A stretch of DNA of 64,000 nt from contig NZ_NRSJ01000001.1 in NCBI RefSeq assembly GCF_016584085.1, positions 62,001 through 126,000 of the forward strand, read 5' to 3'. The notes under the pieces are model-generated. The model worked only from the letters and a program-made list of their open reading frames with translations. It was not told where the DNA came from and made no database searches. Source of the DNA: Halochromatium glycolicum (GTDB taxonomy: Bacteria > Pseudomonadota > Gammaproteobacteria > Chromatiales > Chromatiaceae). Positions within the stretch are counted from its first letter, which is position 1. The number at the start of each line of letters is the position of its first letter. Below are positions 40,592 to 49,595 of this stretch, one piece after another. The translations under genes were made by a program, and so were the position numbers.

Positions 40592-41546
40592 GGGCGTCGT
40601 AGGCATTGACGATCCGCTGGACCAACGCGTGCCGGACGACATCGCGGGCGCTGAAGAACGAGAAGCTGATGCCCTCGACCGGACGCAGGATCTCGACGGC
40701 CTGGCGCAGCCCGGAGGGCTGCCCCTTGGGCAGATCGACCTGGGTCACGTCGCCGGTCACGACCGCGGTCGAGCCGAACCCGATCCGGGTCAGGAACATC
40801 TTCATCTGCTCAGGGGTCGTGTTCTGCGCCTCGTCCAGGATGATGAAGGCGTCGTTCAGGGTGCGGCCGCGCATATAGGCGAGCGGCGCGACCTCGATCA
40901 CGTTGCGCTCGATCAGCTTGTTGACCTTCTCGAAGCCGAGCATCTCAAACAGGGCGTCATAGAGCGGGCGCAGGTAGGGATCGATCTTCTGCGCCAGATC
41001 GCCGGGCAGGAAGCCGAGTCGCTCGCCGGCCTCGACGGCTGGGCGGATCAGCAGCAGCCGACGCACCCGGTCGGTCTCGAGCGCCTCGACCGCGCAGGCA
41101 ACGGCGAGATAGGTCTTGCCGGTGCCAGCCGGCCCGACACCAAAGTTGATGTCATGGGTCAGGATAGCGCGCATGTAGCTCTGCTGCATCGCACCGCGCG
41201 GCTTGATCAGACCGCGCTTGGTCTTGATGATGAGGTCCAGCGTTTGCTCGGCGCTCGCTTCGGCCGCGGCGTCGGCGCCGGCCTCGACCAGCTGCAGATG
41301 GACGCGCTCGGGCGAGAGGACCTCATTGGCCGCTGCGGCATAGAGGTCGTTCAGTACACGGGCGCCGGCCTCGGCGGCCTGCTGCTCGCCGATCAGGCGG
41401 AAGCTCATGCCGCGATTGGCGATCTCGATGCCGAGTCGACGTTCGATCAGGCGCAGGTGCTGGTCGAACTGACCGCAGAGGTTAGCCAGGCGGACGTTGT
41501 CCTCGGGCTTCAGACTGAGGTCGATGTTATAGGGGGTTGGGGGCAA
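40569..41546 (-). CDS. ybeZ: PhoH-family ATPase (YbeZ)
   Basis: A 325-residue P-loop ATPase. Walker A is [11 protein letters not shown] near residue 136, Walker B is [11 protein letters not shown] near residue 238, and [10 protein letters not shown] near residue 265 is diagnostic for PhoH proteins. The N-terminal part resembles a KH-like domain. It works with YbeY and CorC in RNA and ribosome processes. The genes miaB-ybeZ-ybeY-corC lie in order on the minus strand with overlaps from ybeZ on. Confidence 0.94.
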   Translation of the reverse strand: MPPTPYNIDLSLKPEDNVRLANLCGQFDQHLRLIERRLGIEIANRGMSFRLIGEQQAAEAGARVLNDLYAAAANEVLSPERVHLQLVEAGADAAAEASAEQTLDLIIKTKRGLIKPRGAMQQSYMRAILTHDINFGVGPAGTGKTYLAVACAVEALETDRVRRLLLIRPAVEAGERLGFLPGDLAQKIDPYLRPLYDALFEMLGFEKVNKLIERNVIEVAPLAYMRGRTLNDAFIILDEAQNTTPEQMKMFLTRIGFGSTAVVTGDVTQVDLPKGQPSGLRQAVEILRPVEGISFSFFSARDVVRHALVQRIVNAYDAHDRDQGS

Positions 41547-41612
41547 AGGTCTGTCTTGATGGCTCAGAAGGCTCAGCCGGTAAGGGATTCAGCAAAGAAT
41601 GCCCAACGCGAT

Positions 41613-42989
41613 TCAGGCGCAGGCGTTCGCGATGGCCGACTCGGTGGGGCTCGACCCGGTGACGCGCTCCTGCAGCTGGCCGCGCAGCGAATTGGGCAGT
41701 GCCTCGGTGATGAGCACGTCGGCGAATTGGCTGGTCAGCTGCGGCGGACCCGCAAGGTTGACGACCCGGTTGTTCTCGGTGCGGCCGGCGAGTTGGGCTG
41801 GGTCCTTGCGCGACGGGCCGGTGATCAGGACCCGCTGCACCGTCCCGACCATCCGTCGGCTGACGACCTGGGCCTGGTGGTTGATCTGCTGCTGCAGCCG
41901 AGCCAGTCGGGCCTGTTTGGTGGCCAGCGGGACGTCGTCCGGATACTCGGCAGCCGGCGTGCCGGGTCGGGCGCTGTAGATGAAGCTGAAGGACTGGTCG
42001 AAACCGACCTCGCTGACCAGACGCAGCGTCTCGTCGAAATCGGTCTCGGTCTCGCCGGGAAAGCCGACGATGAAGTCCGATGAGATGCAGATGTCGGGTC
42101 GTGCGCGGCGCAGGCGCCGGACCTTGTCCTTGTACTCGAGCACGGTGTGGCCGCGCTTCATCAGCGCGAGGATGCGGTCGGAGCCGCTCTGCACCGGCAG
42201 GTGTAGGTAGCTGACCAGCTCCGGCACCTCGGCGTAGGCCTCGATCAGGCTGTCGGAGAACTCGACCGGGTGCGAGGTCGTGAAGCGAACCCGGTCGATG
42301 CCCTCGACCGCGGCACAGAAGCGGATCAACAATGCCAGGTCGGCGATCTCGCCGTCATGCATCAGGCCACGATAGGCGTTGACGTTCTGGCCGAGGAGAT
42401 GGATCTCGCGAACGCCCTGATCCGCGAGGCCCGCGACCTCGGCGATCACGTCGTCGAACGGGCGGCTGATCTCTTCGCCACGGGTGTAGGGCACCACGCA
42501 GTAGGTGCAATACTTCGAGCAGCCTTCCATCACCGAAACGTAGGCGCTCGGGCCCTCGGCCCGTGGCTCCGGCAGCCGGTCGAACTTCTCGATCTCGGGG
42601 AAGCTGACATCGATCTGCGGCATGTCCCGTTCGCGCGCGGCATCGAGCATCGCGGGCAGGCGATGGAGGGTCTGCGGGCCGAATACCAGATCGACGAACG
42701 GTGCGCGCGCACGAATCGCGTCGCCCTCCTGACTGGCGACGCAGCCGCCGACACCGATCACCAGGTCGGGTCTCGCGCTCTTCCAGGGCCGCCAACGTCC
42801 GAGCTGCGAGAACACCTTCTCCTGCGCCTTCTCGCGGATCGAGCAGGTGTTGAGCAGCAGCACATCGGCCTCCTCCGGCCGTTCTGTCCGCTGCAGCCCG
42901 TGTGAGGCGCGCAGCAGGTCTGCCATCCGCGACGAGTCGTACTCGTTCATCTGGCAGCCGTAGGTTTGAATGAAGAGTTTCTTGGCCAT
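41613..42989 (-). CDS. miaB: tRNA-2-methylthio-N6-dimethylallyladenosine synthase MiaB
   Basis: A radical-SAM methylthiotransferase that modifies A37 of tRNAs. The 458-residue protein has the UPF0004 domain ([38 protein letters not shown]) with three cluster cysteines, then the radical-SAM motif [15 protein letters not shown] near residue 155, and a C-terminal TRAM domain containing [11 protein letters not shown] and [14 protein letters not shown]. It is the first gene of the miaB-ybeZ-ybeY-corC unit. Confidence 0.96.
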   Translation of the reverse strand: MAKKLFIQTYGCQMNEYDSSRMADLLRASHGLQRTERPEEADVLLLNTCSIREKAQEKVFSQLGRWRPWKSARPDLVIGVGGCVASQEGDAIRARAPFVDLVFGPQTLHRLPAMLDAARERDMPQIDVSFPEIEKFDRLPEPRAEGPSAYVSVMEGCSKYCTYCVVPYTRGEEISRPFDDVIAEVAGLADQGVREIHLLGQNVNAYRGLMHDGEIADLALLIRFCAAVEGIDRVRFTTSHPVEFSDSLIEAYAEVPELVSYLHLPVQSGSDRILALMKRGHTVLEYKDKVRRLRRARPDICISSDFIVGFPGETETDFDETLRLVSEVGFDQSFSFIYSARPGTPAAEYPDDVPLATKQARLARLQQQINHQAQVVSRRMVGTVQRVLITGPSRKDPAQLAGRTENNRVVNLAGPPQLTSQFADVLITEALPNSLRGQLQERVTGSSPTESAIANACA

Positions 42990-43162
42990 CGACAGTGGAG
43001 CGCTTTCGGCACCACAGGTTCTACAAATGGGGAGAGATCGGCGGACGCCGAGGATTCCGAATCAGTGCATCGTCTTCAGTGTCGATCATGGTGTCAAGCC
43101 GAGTCGTATCAACCTGTAAGATCCAGTGCCGATAATCCGCCGCCACCCCCGAGACCGAGCAT

Positions 43163-44446
43163 ATGATGCGCAAGCCCGCTCTGCCTGATCCGCAAACAGG
43201 CCGCCTGCTGGCCTGGGCGCTCTACGACTGGGCCAACAGCGCCTACGCGGCCCTGATCCAGACCTTTGTGTTCGCGACCTACTTCACCAGTCAGGTTGCC
43301 AAGGACAGTACCATCGGCACCACGCAGTGGGGTAATGCGATCGGCATCGCTGGTCTGCTGATCGCCCTGTTGGGTCCGCTGCTCGGTGCGGCCGCCGATC
43401 AGGGTGGGCCGCGCCAAGGGCTGCTGCGGGCGCTGACCGGGCTCGCGGTGCTCACGACCGCCCTCCTGTGGCTGGTGCGACCGACGACAGATGATGTCAC
43501 CCTGGCGCTGTTGCTGGTGGGGATCGGCACCGTTGCCTTCGAGCTCGCCGGCGTGCTCTATAACGCGCTGTTGCCGGCACTCGCTCCGCGCTCGCGAATC
43601 GGACGCTGGTCCGGCTGGGGCTGGGGGCTGGGCTATGTTGGCGGCCTGCTCTGCTTGGTCGTCGCGCTGTTCGGATTCGTGCTCGACGATGCCTGGCTGC
43701 CCCTGCCGCGCGAGGATGCCGAGCATGTGCGGGCAACCTTCCTGCTGACGGCGGTCTGGTTCCTGGTCTTTTCGCTGCCGCTGCTCTCGCTGCGGCTCGA
43801 TCCGCCCGACGGGCGCAAGCCGCTGCTCAGGGCGGCACGCGACGGTCTGCAGCAACTCGCCGGCACGCTGCGCCGGGTGCGCGAGTACGCGACATTGGTG
43901 CGGTTCCTGATCGCGCGCATGCTCTATGTCGACGGCCTGGCGACGCTGTTCGCGTTCGGCGGCGTCTATGCGGCCGGCACCTTCGGGATGTCCGAGCAGC
44001 AGGTGCTCCTGTTCGGCATCCTGCTCAACGTGACCGCTGCGATCGGGGCGGTCGGTTTTGCCTGGCTCGATGATCATAGCGGCCCGCGCGCAACGATGTT
44101 GCTGGCGCTGACGGGGCTGATCCTGCTGGGCACGTCGGTGCTGCTGGTCGAGTCGCGCACGGCGTTCTGGGTGCTAGGTGGCGCGCTGGGGCTCTTCGTC
44201 GGTCCGGCGCAAGCGGCGGGCCGTTCTTATCTCGCGCATGCGGCGCCGCCCCATCTGCGTGCCGAGCTGTTCGGGCTGTTTGCACTCTCGGGCAAGGCCA
44301 CGGCCTTTGCCGGCCCGCTGCTCGTCGGCTGGGTCACCTGGCTGGCCGGGAGCCAGCGCATCGGTATGGCCACCATCGTCGTCTTCTTTTTGCTCGGGCT
44401 CTTGATGCTGCTGACGGTGCCCGAGGCACCGCGCGAGCGCGACTGA
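43163..44446 (+). CDS. MFS transporter of the UMF1/Atg22 type
   Basis: A 427-residue membrane protein with about twelve helices. The N-terminal signature LLAWALYDWANSAYAALIQTF is that of the UMF1 (Atg22-like) family, and RWSGWGWGLGYVGGLLCL near residue 155 is the second family motif. In fungi, relatives export amino acids from vacuoles; the bacterial substrate is unknown. The ATG at 43163 is the first of two in a row. It is divergent from miaB by 173 bp. Confidence 0.87.
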   Translation: MMRKPALPDPQTGRLLAWALYDWANSAYAALIQTFVFATYFTSQVAKDSTIGTTQWGNAIGIAGLLIALLGPLLGAAADQGGPRQGLLRALTGLAVLTTALLWLVRPTTDDVTLALLLVGIGTVAFELAGVLYNALLPALAPRSRIGRWSGWGWGLGYVGGLLCLVVALFGFVLDDAWLPLPREDAEHVRATFLLTAVWFLVFSLPLLSLRLDPPDGRKPLLRAARDGLQQLAGTLRRVREYATLVRFLIARMLYVDGLATLFAFGGVYAAGTFGMSEQQVLLFGILLNVTAAIGAVGFAWLDDHSGPRATMLLALTGLILLGTSVLLVESRTAFWVLGGALGLFVGPAQAAGRSYLAHAAPPHLRAELFGLFALSGKATAFAGPLLVGWVTWLAGSQRIGMATIVVFFLLGLLMLLTVPEAPRERD

Positions 44447-44597
44447 CTCGGGTCCCAAGCCGCAAGCCCGTGACTGGTGGCGGCTCGGCGCCACGCGAGC
44501 GAGATGGGGCGAAGGGCGCAGCGGCTAACCTGACACAACGGCAGCAAGCGTTTCATCGTTCCGTGCGTGGCGCACCGTCATGATCGTTAGCCGCAGA

Positions 44598-45326
44598 TCA
44601 TGATTCCACTGGTCGCTGCTGCTTTCGGGCATTCAGCCGGTCGGCGATGAAGAACGGGGCATAGAGCACGAGGAAGCTCAGGCCGGCGATTGCGAGCAGC
44701 GGCAGCCAGTACCAGGGCCAGGGGCCGAACCAGTCCATGAGTGAGGCGCCGGCCGGTTTCTCCATCAGGTACATGAAGTTGGTGCCTGTGCTGGCGTTGA
44801 CCGCCAGGGCGACTACGGCAACCGCGACGGTGATCAACGGGGCGCGGATCAACGAGGCCGGAACGGGCCGCAGCCGGTAGACGATGAGGGCATAGAGCAC
44901 GCCCACCATGACCAGTCCGTGCCCGAGGAAGAATAGGATGAACCGGGCCGACGGGAAATCCTGTACCAGATCCGGTGTCGCGAGCGCCTGGGTCGTGCCG
45001 GCGAGCGCCCAGAAGTAGACCAGCTCGAATGCTCGCGGGCTCGCCGTGATCAGGACCCAGGCGGTGAGCCAGACGGCCAGCGCGCACAGGTGTAGGGGCA
45101 GCATCTCTGGTGTCGGTCCATCGCGCTGCAGCATAAGCGCCAGCTGCACCAGCTCTTGGGCAACCAGCAGCAGCGCCAGCAGGATGCCGATCGGCCTTGC
45201 CAGATGGGGGGCGAGGCCGCGCACGGCGACGGGCAGCAGCAGCGACATGGCCAGGATCAGGCCCAGGGTCGCCAGGTGCGATTCGCCGAAGAGCGCGAAG
45301 CCGCTATTGATTGCGGTAGTCGACAT
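44598..45326 (-). CDS. YwaF/TIGR02206-family membrane protein
   Basis: A protein of about 242 residues with six or seven hydrophobic helices. LPLHLCALAVWLTAWVLI near residue 80, FFLGHGLVMVGVLYALI near residue 135 and ASTGTNFMYLMEKPAG near residue 180 match the YwaF family. The function is unknown. The ATG at 45326 gives MSTTAINSGFALFGESHLAT; it overlaps the 3' end of the sodB remnant. Confidence 0.78.
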   Translation of the reverse strand: MSTTAINSGFALFGESHLATLGLILAMSLLLPVAVRGLAPHLARPIGILLALLLVAQELVQLALMLQRDGPTPEMLPLHLCALAVWLTAWVLITASPRAFELVYFWALAGTTQALATPDLVQDFPSARFILFFLGHGLVMVGVLYALIVYRLRPVPASLIRAPLITVAVAVVALAVNASTGTNFMYLMEKPAGASLMDWFGPWPWYWLPLLAIAGLSFLVLYAPFFIADRLNARKQQRPVES

Positions 45327-45420
45327 AGCAGGGGTGCTCCCAGATATCACAAGTCAGGATCGGCGGCTTGCTGTTCCACGGCGGATGATCGGCGATGCCT
45401 GCGCTGGCGATGCTCGAGTT
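45304..45420 (-). pseudogene. sodB: Remnant of Fe/Mn superoxide dismutase (C-terminal piece)
   Basis: The end of an 86-codon minus-strand frame reads KPPILTCDIWEHPCYVDYRNQ and then stops. This aligns by eye with the metal-binding C-terminal region LTCDVWEHAYYIDYRN of Fe/Mn superoxide dismutases, including the aspartate and histidine ligands. The first two metal-ligand regions and the domain between are absent, and the final helical tail is cut short. About 45 upstream codons of the same frame are unrelated to SOD. It is read as a fossil, not a working enzyme. Confidence 0.6.
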
Positions 45421-45550
45421 TGCCATGGCGTGACCGAGGATCGCACGGTCATCGCCTGGGCGGAATCCGATGAGCATGAGGCGGGCTGGCGGGTCCTTCA
45501 GCTTGGGCCGTTGCGTGTCAAGCGGGATCGATGCCTCGGCTTGACTGTAA

Positions 45551-45564
45551 CTGATCTGGATCAA
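45551..45564. promoter_or_regulatory. FNR/ANR-like box upstream of nrdD
   Basis: CTGATCTGGATCAA matches the FNR consensus TTGAT-N4-ATCAA at nine of ten defined bases. Its centre is about 60 bp upstream of the start point expected from a -10-like TATACT at 45605-45610, which suits class I activation by FNR. Class III ribonucleotide reductase genes are known FNR targets in other proteobacteria. Confidence 0.62.
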
Positions 45565-45584
45565 GCCGGGCTGATCAGCTCTTT

Positions 45585-45631
45585 CCGCAAGATGTAGTGT
45601 CGCCTATACTGGCGAACACAATATCTTGTGC
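45585..45631. promoter_or_regulatory. Pair of NrdR boxes upstream of nrdD
   Basis: Two 16-bp sites match the NrdR consensus acaCwAtATaTwGtgt: CCGCAAGATGTAGTGT at 45585-45600 and ACACAATATCTTGTGC at 45616-45631. They are 31 bp apart start to start, about three helical turns, the usual spacing for NrdR tetramer binding. They flank the -10-like TATACT at 45605, so bound NrdR would block transcription. The nrdD ATG is at 45655. Confidence 0.8.
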
Positions 45632-45654
45632 CCCATGACCCTAGGAAGCCGATC

Positions 45655-47706
45655 ATGACAACGACCACTGCGGCGGCCCCGGCGCTGCTTACGCTGCCGA
45701 CACGGGTGCTCAAGCGCGACGGCGAGCAGGTGCCTTTCGACGGCTCGAAGATCGAGTCCGCGATCCTGCGCGCCGGCCAGGCGACCGGGGAGTTCGGCGA
45801 GATGGAGGCGCAGCTGCTTTCCGCGCAGGTCGTCAAGGTGCTCGCGCATCGCTACGGCAACGGCCGGCTGCCGGACATCGAGGGCATCCAGGATGTGGTC
45901 GAGCAGACCCTGATCAGCGCCAACCACTTCGAGACCGCTCGCTCGTACATCGTCTATCGCGAGCAGCGCGCGAAGCTGCGCGCGGACCAGCGCACGCTGG
46001 TCGATGTCGCCAGCTCGATCAACGAGTACCTGGATCGCTCCGACTGGCGCGTCTCGGCCAATGCCAATCAGGGCTACTCGCTCGGCGGCCTGATCCTGAA
46101 CACCTCGGGCAAGATGATCGCCAACTACTGGCTCTCGCACGTCTATCCGCCGCAGGTCGGTGAGGCCCATCGCGAGGGCGATATCCACATCCACGACCTC
46201 GATATGCTCGCCGGCTACTGCGCTGGCTGGTCGCTGCGCACGCTGCTGGCCGAAGGGCTGAACGGCGTGCCGGGTAAGGTCGAGGCGGGGCCGCCGAAGC
46301 ACATGTCGAGCGCGATCGGTCAGATCGTCAACTTCCTCGGCACGCTGCAGAACGAATGGGCCGGTGCTCAGGCGTTCTCGAGCTTCGATACCTATATGGC
46401 GCCCTATGTACGGGTCGACGGGCTCGATTATCCGCGCGTCAAACAGTACATCCAGGAGCTGATCTACAACCTCAACGTGCCGTCGCGGTGGGGGTGCCAA
46501 ACCCCGTTTACAAATCTCACGTTTGATTGGGTCTGCCCCGAAGATCTGCGCGAGCAGGTGCCGGTGATCGGCGGCGAGGAGCAGCCGTTCACCTACGGCG
46601 AGCTGCAGGCCGAGATGGACATGATCAATCGCGCCTACATCGAGGTGATGACCGAGGGTGATGCCAAGGGCCGTATCTTCACCTTCCCGATCCCGACCTA
46701 CAACATCACCGAAGATTTCCCCTGGGATAGCGAGAATGCCGAGCATCTCTTTGAGATGACGGCAAAATATGGCCTTCCTTATTTTCAGAATTTCCTCAAT
46801 TCAGAGCTGTCTCCGAACATGGTGCGCTCGATGTGTTGCCGGCTGCAGCTCGATCTCAGCGAGTTGCTGAAACGCGGCAATGGCCTGTTCGGCTCCGCCG
46901 AGCAGACCGGCTCGCTCGGGGTGGTCACGATCAACTGCGCGCGGCTCGGCTATACCCATCGCGGCGACGAGGCCGGGCTGCTGCGGCGTCTCGACGAGCT
47001 GATGGAGCTGGCCAAGAAGAGCCTGGAGCTGAAACGCAAGGTGATCCAGCGTCACATGGATGCCGGCCTGTTCCCGTACACGAAGCGCTACCTCGGCACC
47101 CTGCGCAATCATTTCAGCACGCTCGGCGTCAATGGGATCAACGAGCTGATCCGAAACTTCACGAACGACGCCGAGGACATCACCACCGAGTGGGGCCATG
47201 CCTTCGCGTGCCGGCTGCTCGATCACGTACGTGCCCGGATGGTCGAGTTCCAGGAGGAGACCGGCCACATGTACAACCTGGAGGCGACGCCTGCGGAGGG
47301 CACGACCTATCGCTTCGCGCGCGAGGACAAGAAGCGCTACCCGGGCATCCTGCAGGCCGGCACCGAGGAGGCGCCGTACTACACCAATTCCTCGCAGCTG
47401 CCGGTCGGCTACACCGACGACGCCTTCGAGGCGCTGGCGGCGCAGGACGCGCTGCAGACCCGGTACACCGGCGGAACGGTGCTGCATCTGTACATGGGCG
47501 AGCGCATCGGCTCAACCGAAGCCTGCAAGCGGCTGGTGCGGCGGGCGCTGACCAATTTCCGGCTGCCATACATCACGGTGACGCCGATCTTTTCGGTCTG
47601 CCCTGTGCATGGTTACCTGGCTGGCGAGCATGAGTTCTGCCCGAAGTGCGATCAGGAGCTGATCGAGAAGAAACGCGCCCAGCAGCGAGCGGCGGTGGCG
47701 ACTTAG
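45655..47706 (+). CDS. nrdD: Anaerobic (class III) ribonucleotide reductase, catalytic body lacking the glycyl-radical end
   Basis: A 683-residue protein. The N-terminus is an ATP-cone (RVLKRDGEQVPFDGSKIESA) for allosteric control; the barrel has HREGDIHIHDLD, the SRWGCQTPF segment near residue 280 with active-site cysteine, and RSMCCRLQLDL. Near the C-terminus a zinc ribbon-like CPVHGYLAGEHEFCPKC (near residue 650) is present, with a histidine where many homologues have the second cysteine. The protein then ends after about 20 charged residues and lacks the RVxGY glycyl-radical loop that normally follows. That loop is encoded separately at 48120-48329. AGGAAG precedes the ATG at 45655; a longer in-frame start at 45628 overlaps NrdR box 2. 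Confidence 0.93.
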   Translation: MTTTTAAAPALLTLPTRVLKRDGEQVPFDGSKIESAILRAGQATGEFGEMEAQLLSAQVVKVLAHRYGNGRLPDIEGIQDVVEQTLISANHFETARSYIVYREQRAKLRADQRTLVDVASSINEYLDRSDWRVSANANQGYSLGGLILNTSGKMIANYWLSHVYPPQVGEAHREGDIHIHDLDMLAGYCAGWSLRTLLAEGLNGVPGKVEAGPPKHMSSAIGQIVNFLGTLQNEWAGAQAFSSFDTYMAPYVRVDGLDYPRVKQYIQELIYNLNVPSRWGCQTPFTNLTFDWVCPEDLREQVPVIGGEEQPFTYGELQAEMDMINRAYIEVMTEGDAKGRIFTFPIPTYNITEDFPWDSENAEHLFEMTAKYGLPYFQNFLNSELSPNMVRSMCCRLQLDLSELLKRGNGLFGSAEQTGSLGVVTINCARLGYTHRGDEAGLLRRLDELMELAKKSLELKRKVIQRHMDAGLFPYTKRYLGTLRNHFSTLGVNGINELIRNFTNDAEDITTEWGHAFACRLLDHVRARMVEFQEETGHMYNLEATPAEGTTYRFAREDKKRYPGILQAGTEEAPYYTNSSQLPVGYTDDAFEALAAQDALQTRYTGGTVLHLYMGERIGSTEACKRLVRRALTNFRLPYITVTPIFSVCPVHGYLAGEHEFCPKCDQELIEKKRAQQRAAVAT

Positions 47707-47838
47707 AGGCCCCAACGTTCATGGCACGGTGCAACCCCCCGAACGATGAATTTCGCGTGATTCACGGGAACAAAATAGCTCCTGCGGCCAAATTGAGTCG
47801 AAACTTGAGCGATTCAGGTGGCCATTTTGGTAGGACCT

Positions 47839-48024
47839 CTGATGCGCTGAGCCGCTGGGGGAGCGGGCCGCGAGCGTGGTGCCAAGGGGAGCGGGTCCCC
47901 CGGCCGCGCGTCCGGCGGACGCCGTGAATCCGTCCCTGGAGGCCAACGATTGCGATTCGGGGGATCGCCATCCGGGCGATCGACGCCGCCGGACACGCGG
48001 CCGGGGCACCCGCTGCCGCATCAG
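47839..48024. repeat. Large nested inverted repeat between the two nrdD parts
   Basis: The gap from 47707 to 48119 (413 bp) has no convincing gene. A 29-bp inverted repeat with two mismatches joins 47890-47918 (AGCGGGTCCCCCGGCCGCGC...) to 47986-48014. Its loop contains a second hairpin (GATCGCC, ATCCG, GGCGATC). An outer stem pairs CTGATGCG at 47839 with CGCATCAG at 48017. The stacked stems suggest a structured RNA or a mobile palindrome; it does not match a known riboswitch that I can recognise. Confidence 0.75.
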
Positions 48025-48119
48025 GTGTTTGACGGCCGAGAAGACGGGCCGAGCGAACGCGATCACACGACCAAACGCGGCCGAAGCTGGCCGTACCATC
48101 CAATCGACAGGAGTAACCA

Positions 48120-48329
48120 ATGACCGAAACAACGATCGAGCCGACCATCGAGCTGCGCGACGAAGAGCGCACCCGCTGCGAGGTCTGGACGCGGGTGATG
48201 GGCTATCACCGTCCGGTGTCGGCCTTCAATCGCGGCAAGCAGGCCGAGCACCAGGAGCGCACCTATTTCCAGGAACAGCCGACTGGCGGCGAGCAGCGAG
48301 CGGTGCCAACGCGGCGCGAGGCTGCCTAA
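48120..48329 (+). CDS. Separate glycyl-radical domain of class III ribonucleotide reductase
   Basis: A 69-residue protein whose core EVWTRVMGYHRPVSAFNRGK (from residue 21) matches the C-terminal glycyl-radical loop of NrdD (RVxGYxRP, then N-x-GK, E, R). Gly28 would carry the radical after activation by NrdG. NrdD at 45655-47706 lacks this part, so the two proteins together make up a normal class III reductase. It has its own ribosome site (CAGGAG, 8 bases before ATG) and so is a gene, not a frameshift relic. Analogy: GrcA (YfiD) supplies a spare glycyl-radical domain to pyruvate formate-lyase. The last 17 residues are divergent and its stop TAA lies in palindromic element copy C. Confidence 0.82.
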   Translation: MTETTIEPTIELRDEERTRCEVWTRVMGYHRPVSAFNRGKQAEHQERTYFQEQPTGGEQRAVPTRREAA

Positions 48330-48489
48330 GGCAATTGCCGGAAAAGCTCGTACCGAATTGCGCAGGATTGTCGTTTGCCTTCGAGGAGCGTCGCCGGGAG
48401 CATAGCCGGGCTATGTGACCGGCGGCGCGACGAAGAAGGCGAGCGAAAAGACCAGCAAGGCGGTATGAGCTTTGACAGAAATCGCCTAA
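48327..48489. repeat. 163-bp palindromic element, copy C
   Basis: Nearly identical to copy B (19750) and in the same orientation. Both ends are flanked by TAA (possibly GCCTAAG on both sides), consistent with a short target duplication. Its first TAA is the stop codon of the glycyl-radical gene. The following 228 bp up to nrdG (48490-48717) holds no recognised feature apart from a short unconvincing frame. Confidence 0.9.
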
Positions 48490-48717
48490 GCCCATTCCGG
48501 CCGGTTTATCGGCCTTATCCGAATCATCGGCCAGGCAGCACAGGCTTCTGGTTTTTGATGAATGCAGGCGCAGCGGAAGCCGGTGGAGCGGGTATGGGCG
48601 TATGTGTCGGGGCTCTTTCAGCCCGTTTTGAAGAACGCCCAGCCCTTATGAGCTCTTGATTTCAACCAAGAAGAGGCGCCCCCATTAGGGTTTCTCGGGC
48701 GCTGCCGGATCGAGTGT

Positions 48718-49410
48718 ATGTCCGATACCTTGAGGGTTGGTGGCCTAACCCCCTTGACCAGCGTCGACTACCCGGGCGAGCTGGCTGCTGTGGTCTACTG
48801 CCAGGGCTGCCCCTGGCGCTGCCCCTACTGCCACAACAGGCACCTCGTCGATGAGACCGGTGCCGTGCCCGCGCAGCTCGACTGGGCTGAGGTCTTGAGG
48901 CGGCTCGAGTCACGCCGGGGTCTGCTCGATGCGGTGGTTTTCAGCGGCGGCGAGCCGACCGCGCAGGCGGCGCTTGCCGCCGCGATGGCCGAGGTCCGCG
49001 CGCTCGGCTTCAAGGTCGGCCTGCATACCGGCGGGCCGTACCCGGAGCGGCTGCAGCGCCTGTTGCCGCACCTGGACTGGGTGGGCCTCGACATCAAGGC
49101 GCTGCCCGAGGACTACGCGCAGGTCACCGGTGCTGCCGGCTCAGGAGAGCGCGCTTGGCAAAGCCTGCGCTTGCTGCTCGATGCCGGTGTCGATCTCGAA
49201 GTCCGGACTACGCCGATGCCCGGCCTCGATGACGACGCCTATCTGCAGCGCCTGATGCAGCAGTTGGCCGATGCCGGTGTCCGCAACTATGTGCTGCAGC
49301 AATGCCAGCCGGTGCATTTACGGGATCCAAGCCTTAAGGGCAGACTCCGCGCCCTTCCTGAACATTGGCCCTCAGCGCCAATCGAGCACGTCGCGCTGCG
49401 GGCGGCTTGA
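48718..49410 (+). CDS. nrdG: Anaerobic ribonucleotide reductase activase (radical SAM)
   Basis: NrdG uses a [4Fe-4S] cluster and S-adenosylmethionine to place the radical on the NrdD glycine. The 230-residue protein has the cluster motif CPWRCPYCHN near residue 29, the SAM-binding FSGGEPTAQ near residue 75 and LDIKALPEDY near residue 122. The N-terminus GGLTPLTSVDYPGELAAVVY is typical of the NrdG2 subtype. It lies 388 bp after the glycyl-radical gene with palindromic element copy C between, so it may use a separate promoter. Confidence 0.93.
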   Translation: MSDTLRVGGLTPLTSVDYPGELAAVVYCQGCPWRCPYCHNRHLVDETGAVPAQLDWAEVLRRLESRRGLLDAVVFSGGEPTAQAALAAAMAEVRALGFKVGLHTGGPYPERLQRLLPHLDWVGLDIKALPEDYAQVTGAAGSGERAWQSLRLLLDAGVDLEVRTTPMPGLDDDAYLQRLMQQLADAGVRNYVLQQCQPVHLRDPSLKGRLRALPEHWPSAPIEHVALRAA

Positions 49411-49595
49411 CCGCTACTCGGAAACGGGTTGGGTTGCAAGAACAGCATGCCATCGCAGCGATTCAATTCGTTTGAGATCAGACGCCGCTCAAGCCTGTGA
49501 GCGACGAGCAGAGGGGCCGGTGCTTGCGGAATCTGTAACCGCCAAGCAATAATCCGCCGCGAACTGCGTTGAGATAAGGGACGGAAAGGAGCCAT

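Noticed and set aside
40491-42083. A 530-codon open frame opposite ybeZ and miaB
   Set aside because: Antisense shadow; both genes on the minus strand have complete family motifs.
45304-45564. An intact 86-residue gene upstream of the YwaF-like protein
   Set aside because: Only the last 40 codons resemble a known protein (superoxide dismutase), cut at both ends, so it is listed as a remnant.
47707-48119. A cobalamin riboswitch between nrdD and the glycyl-radical gene
   Set aside because: No B12-box or the conserved junction motifs were found; class III reductase does not use B12. The structure there is an inverted repeat of unknown role.
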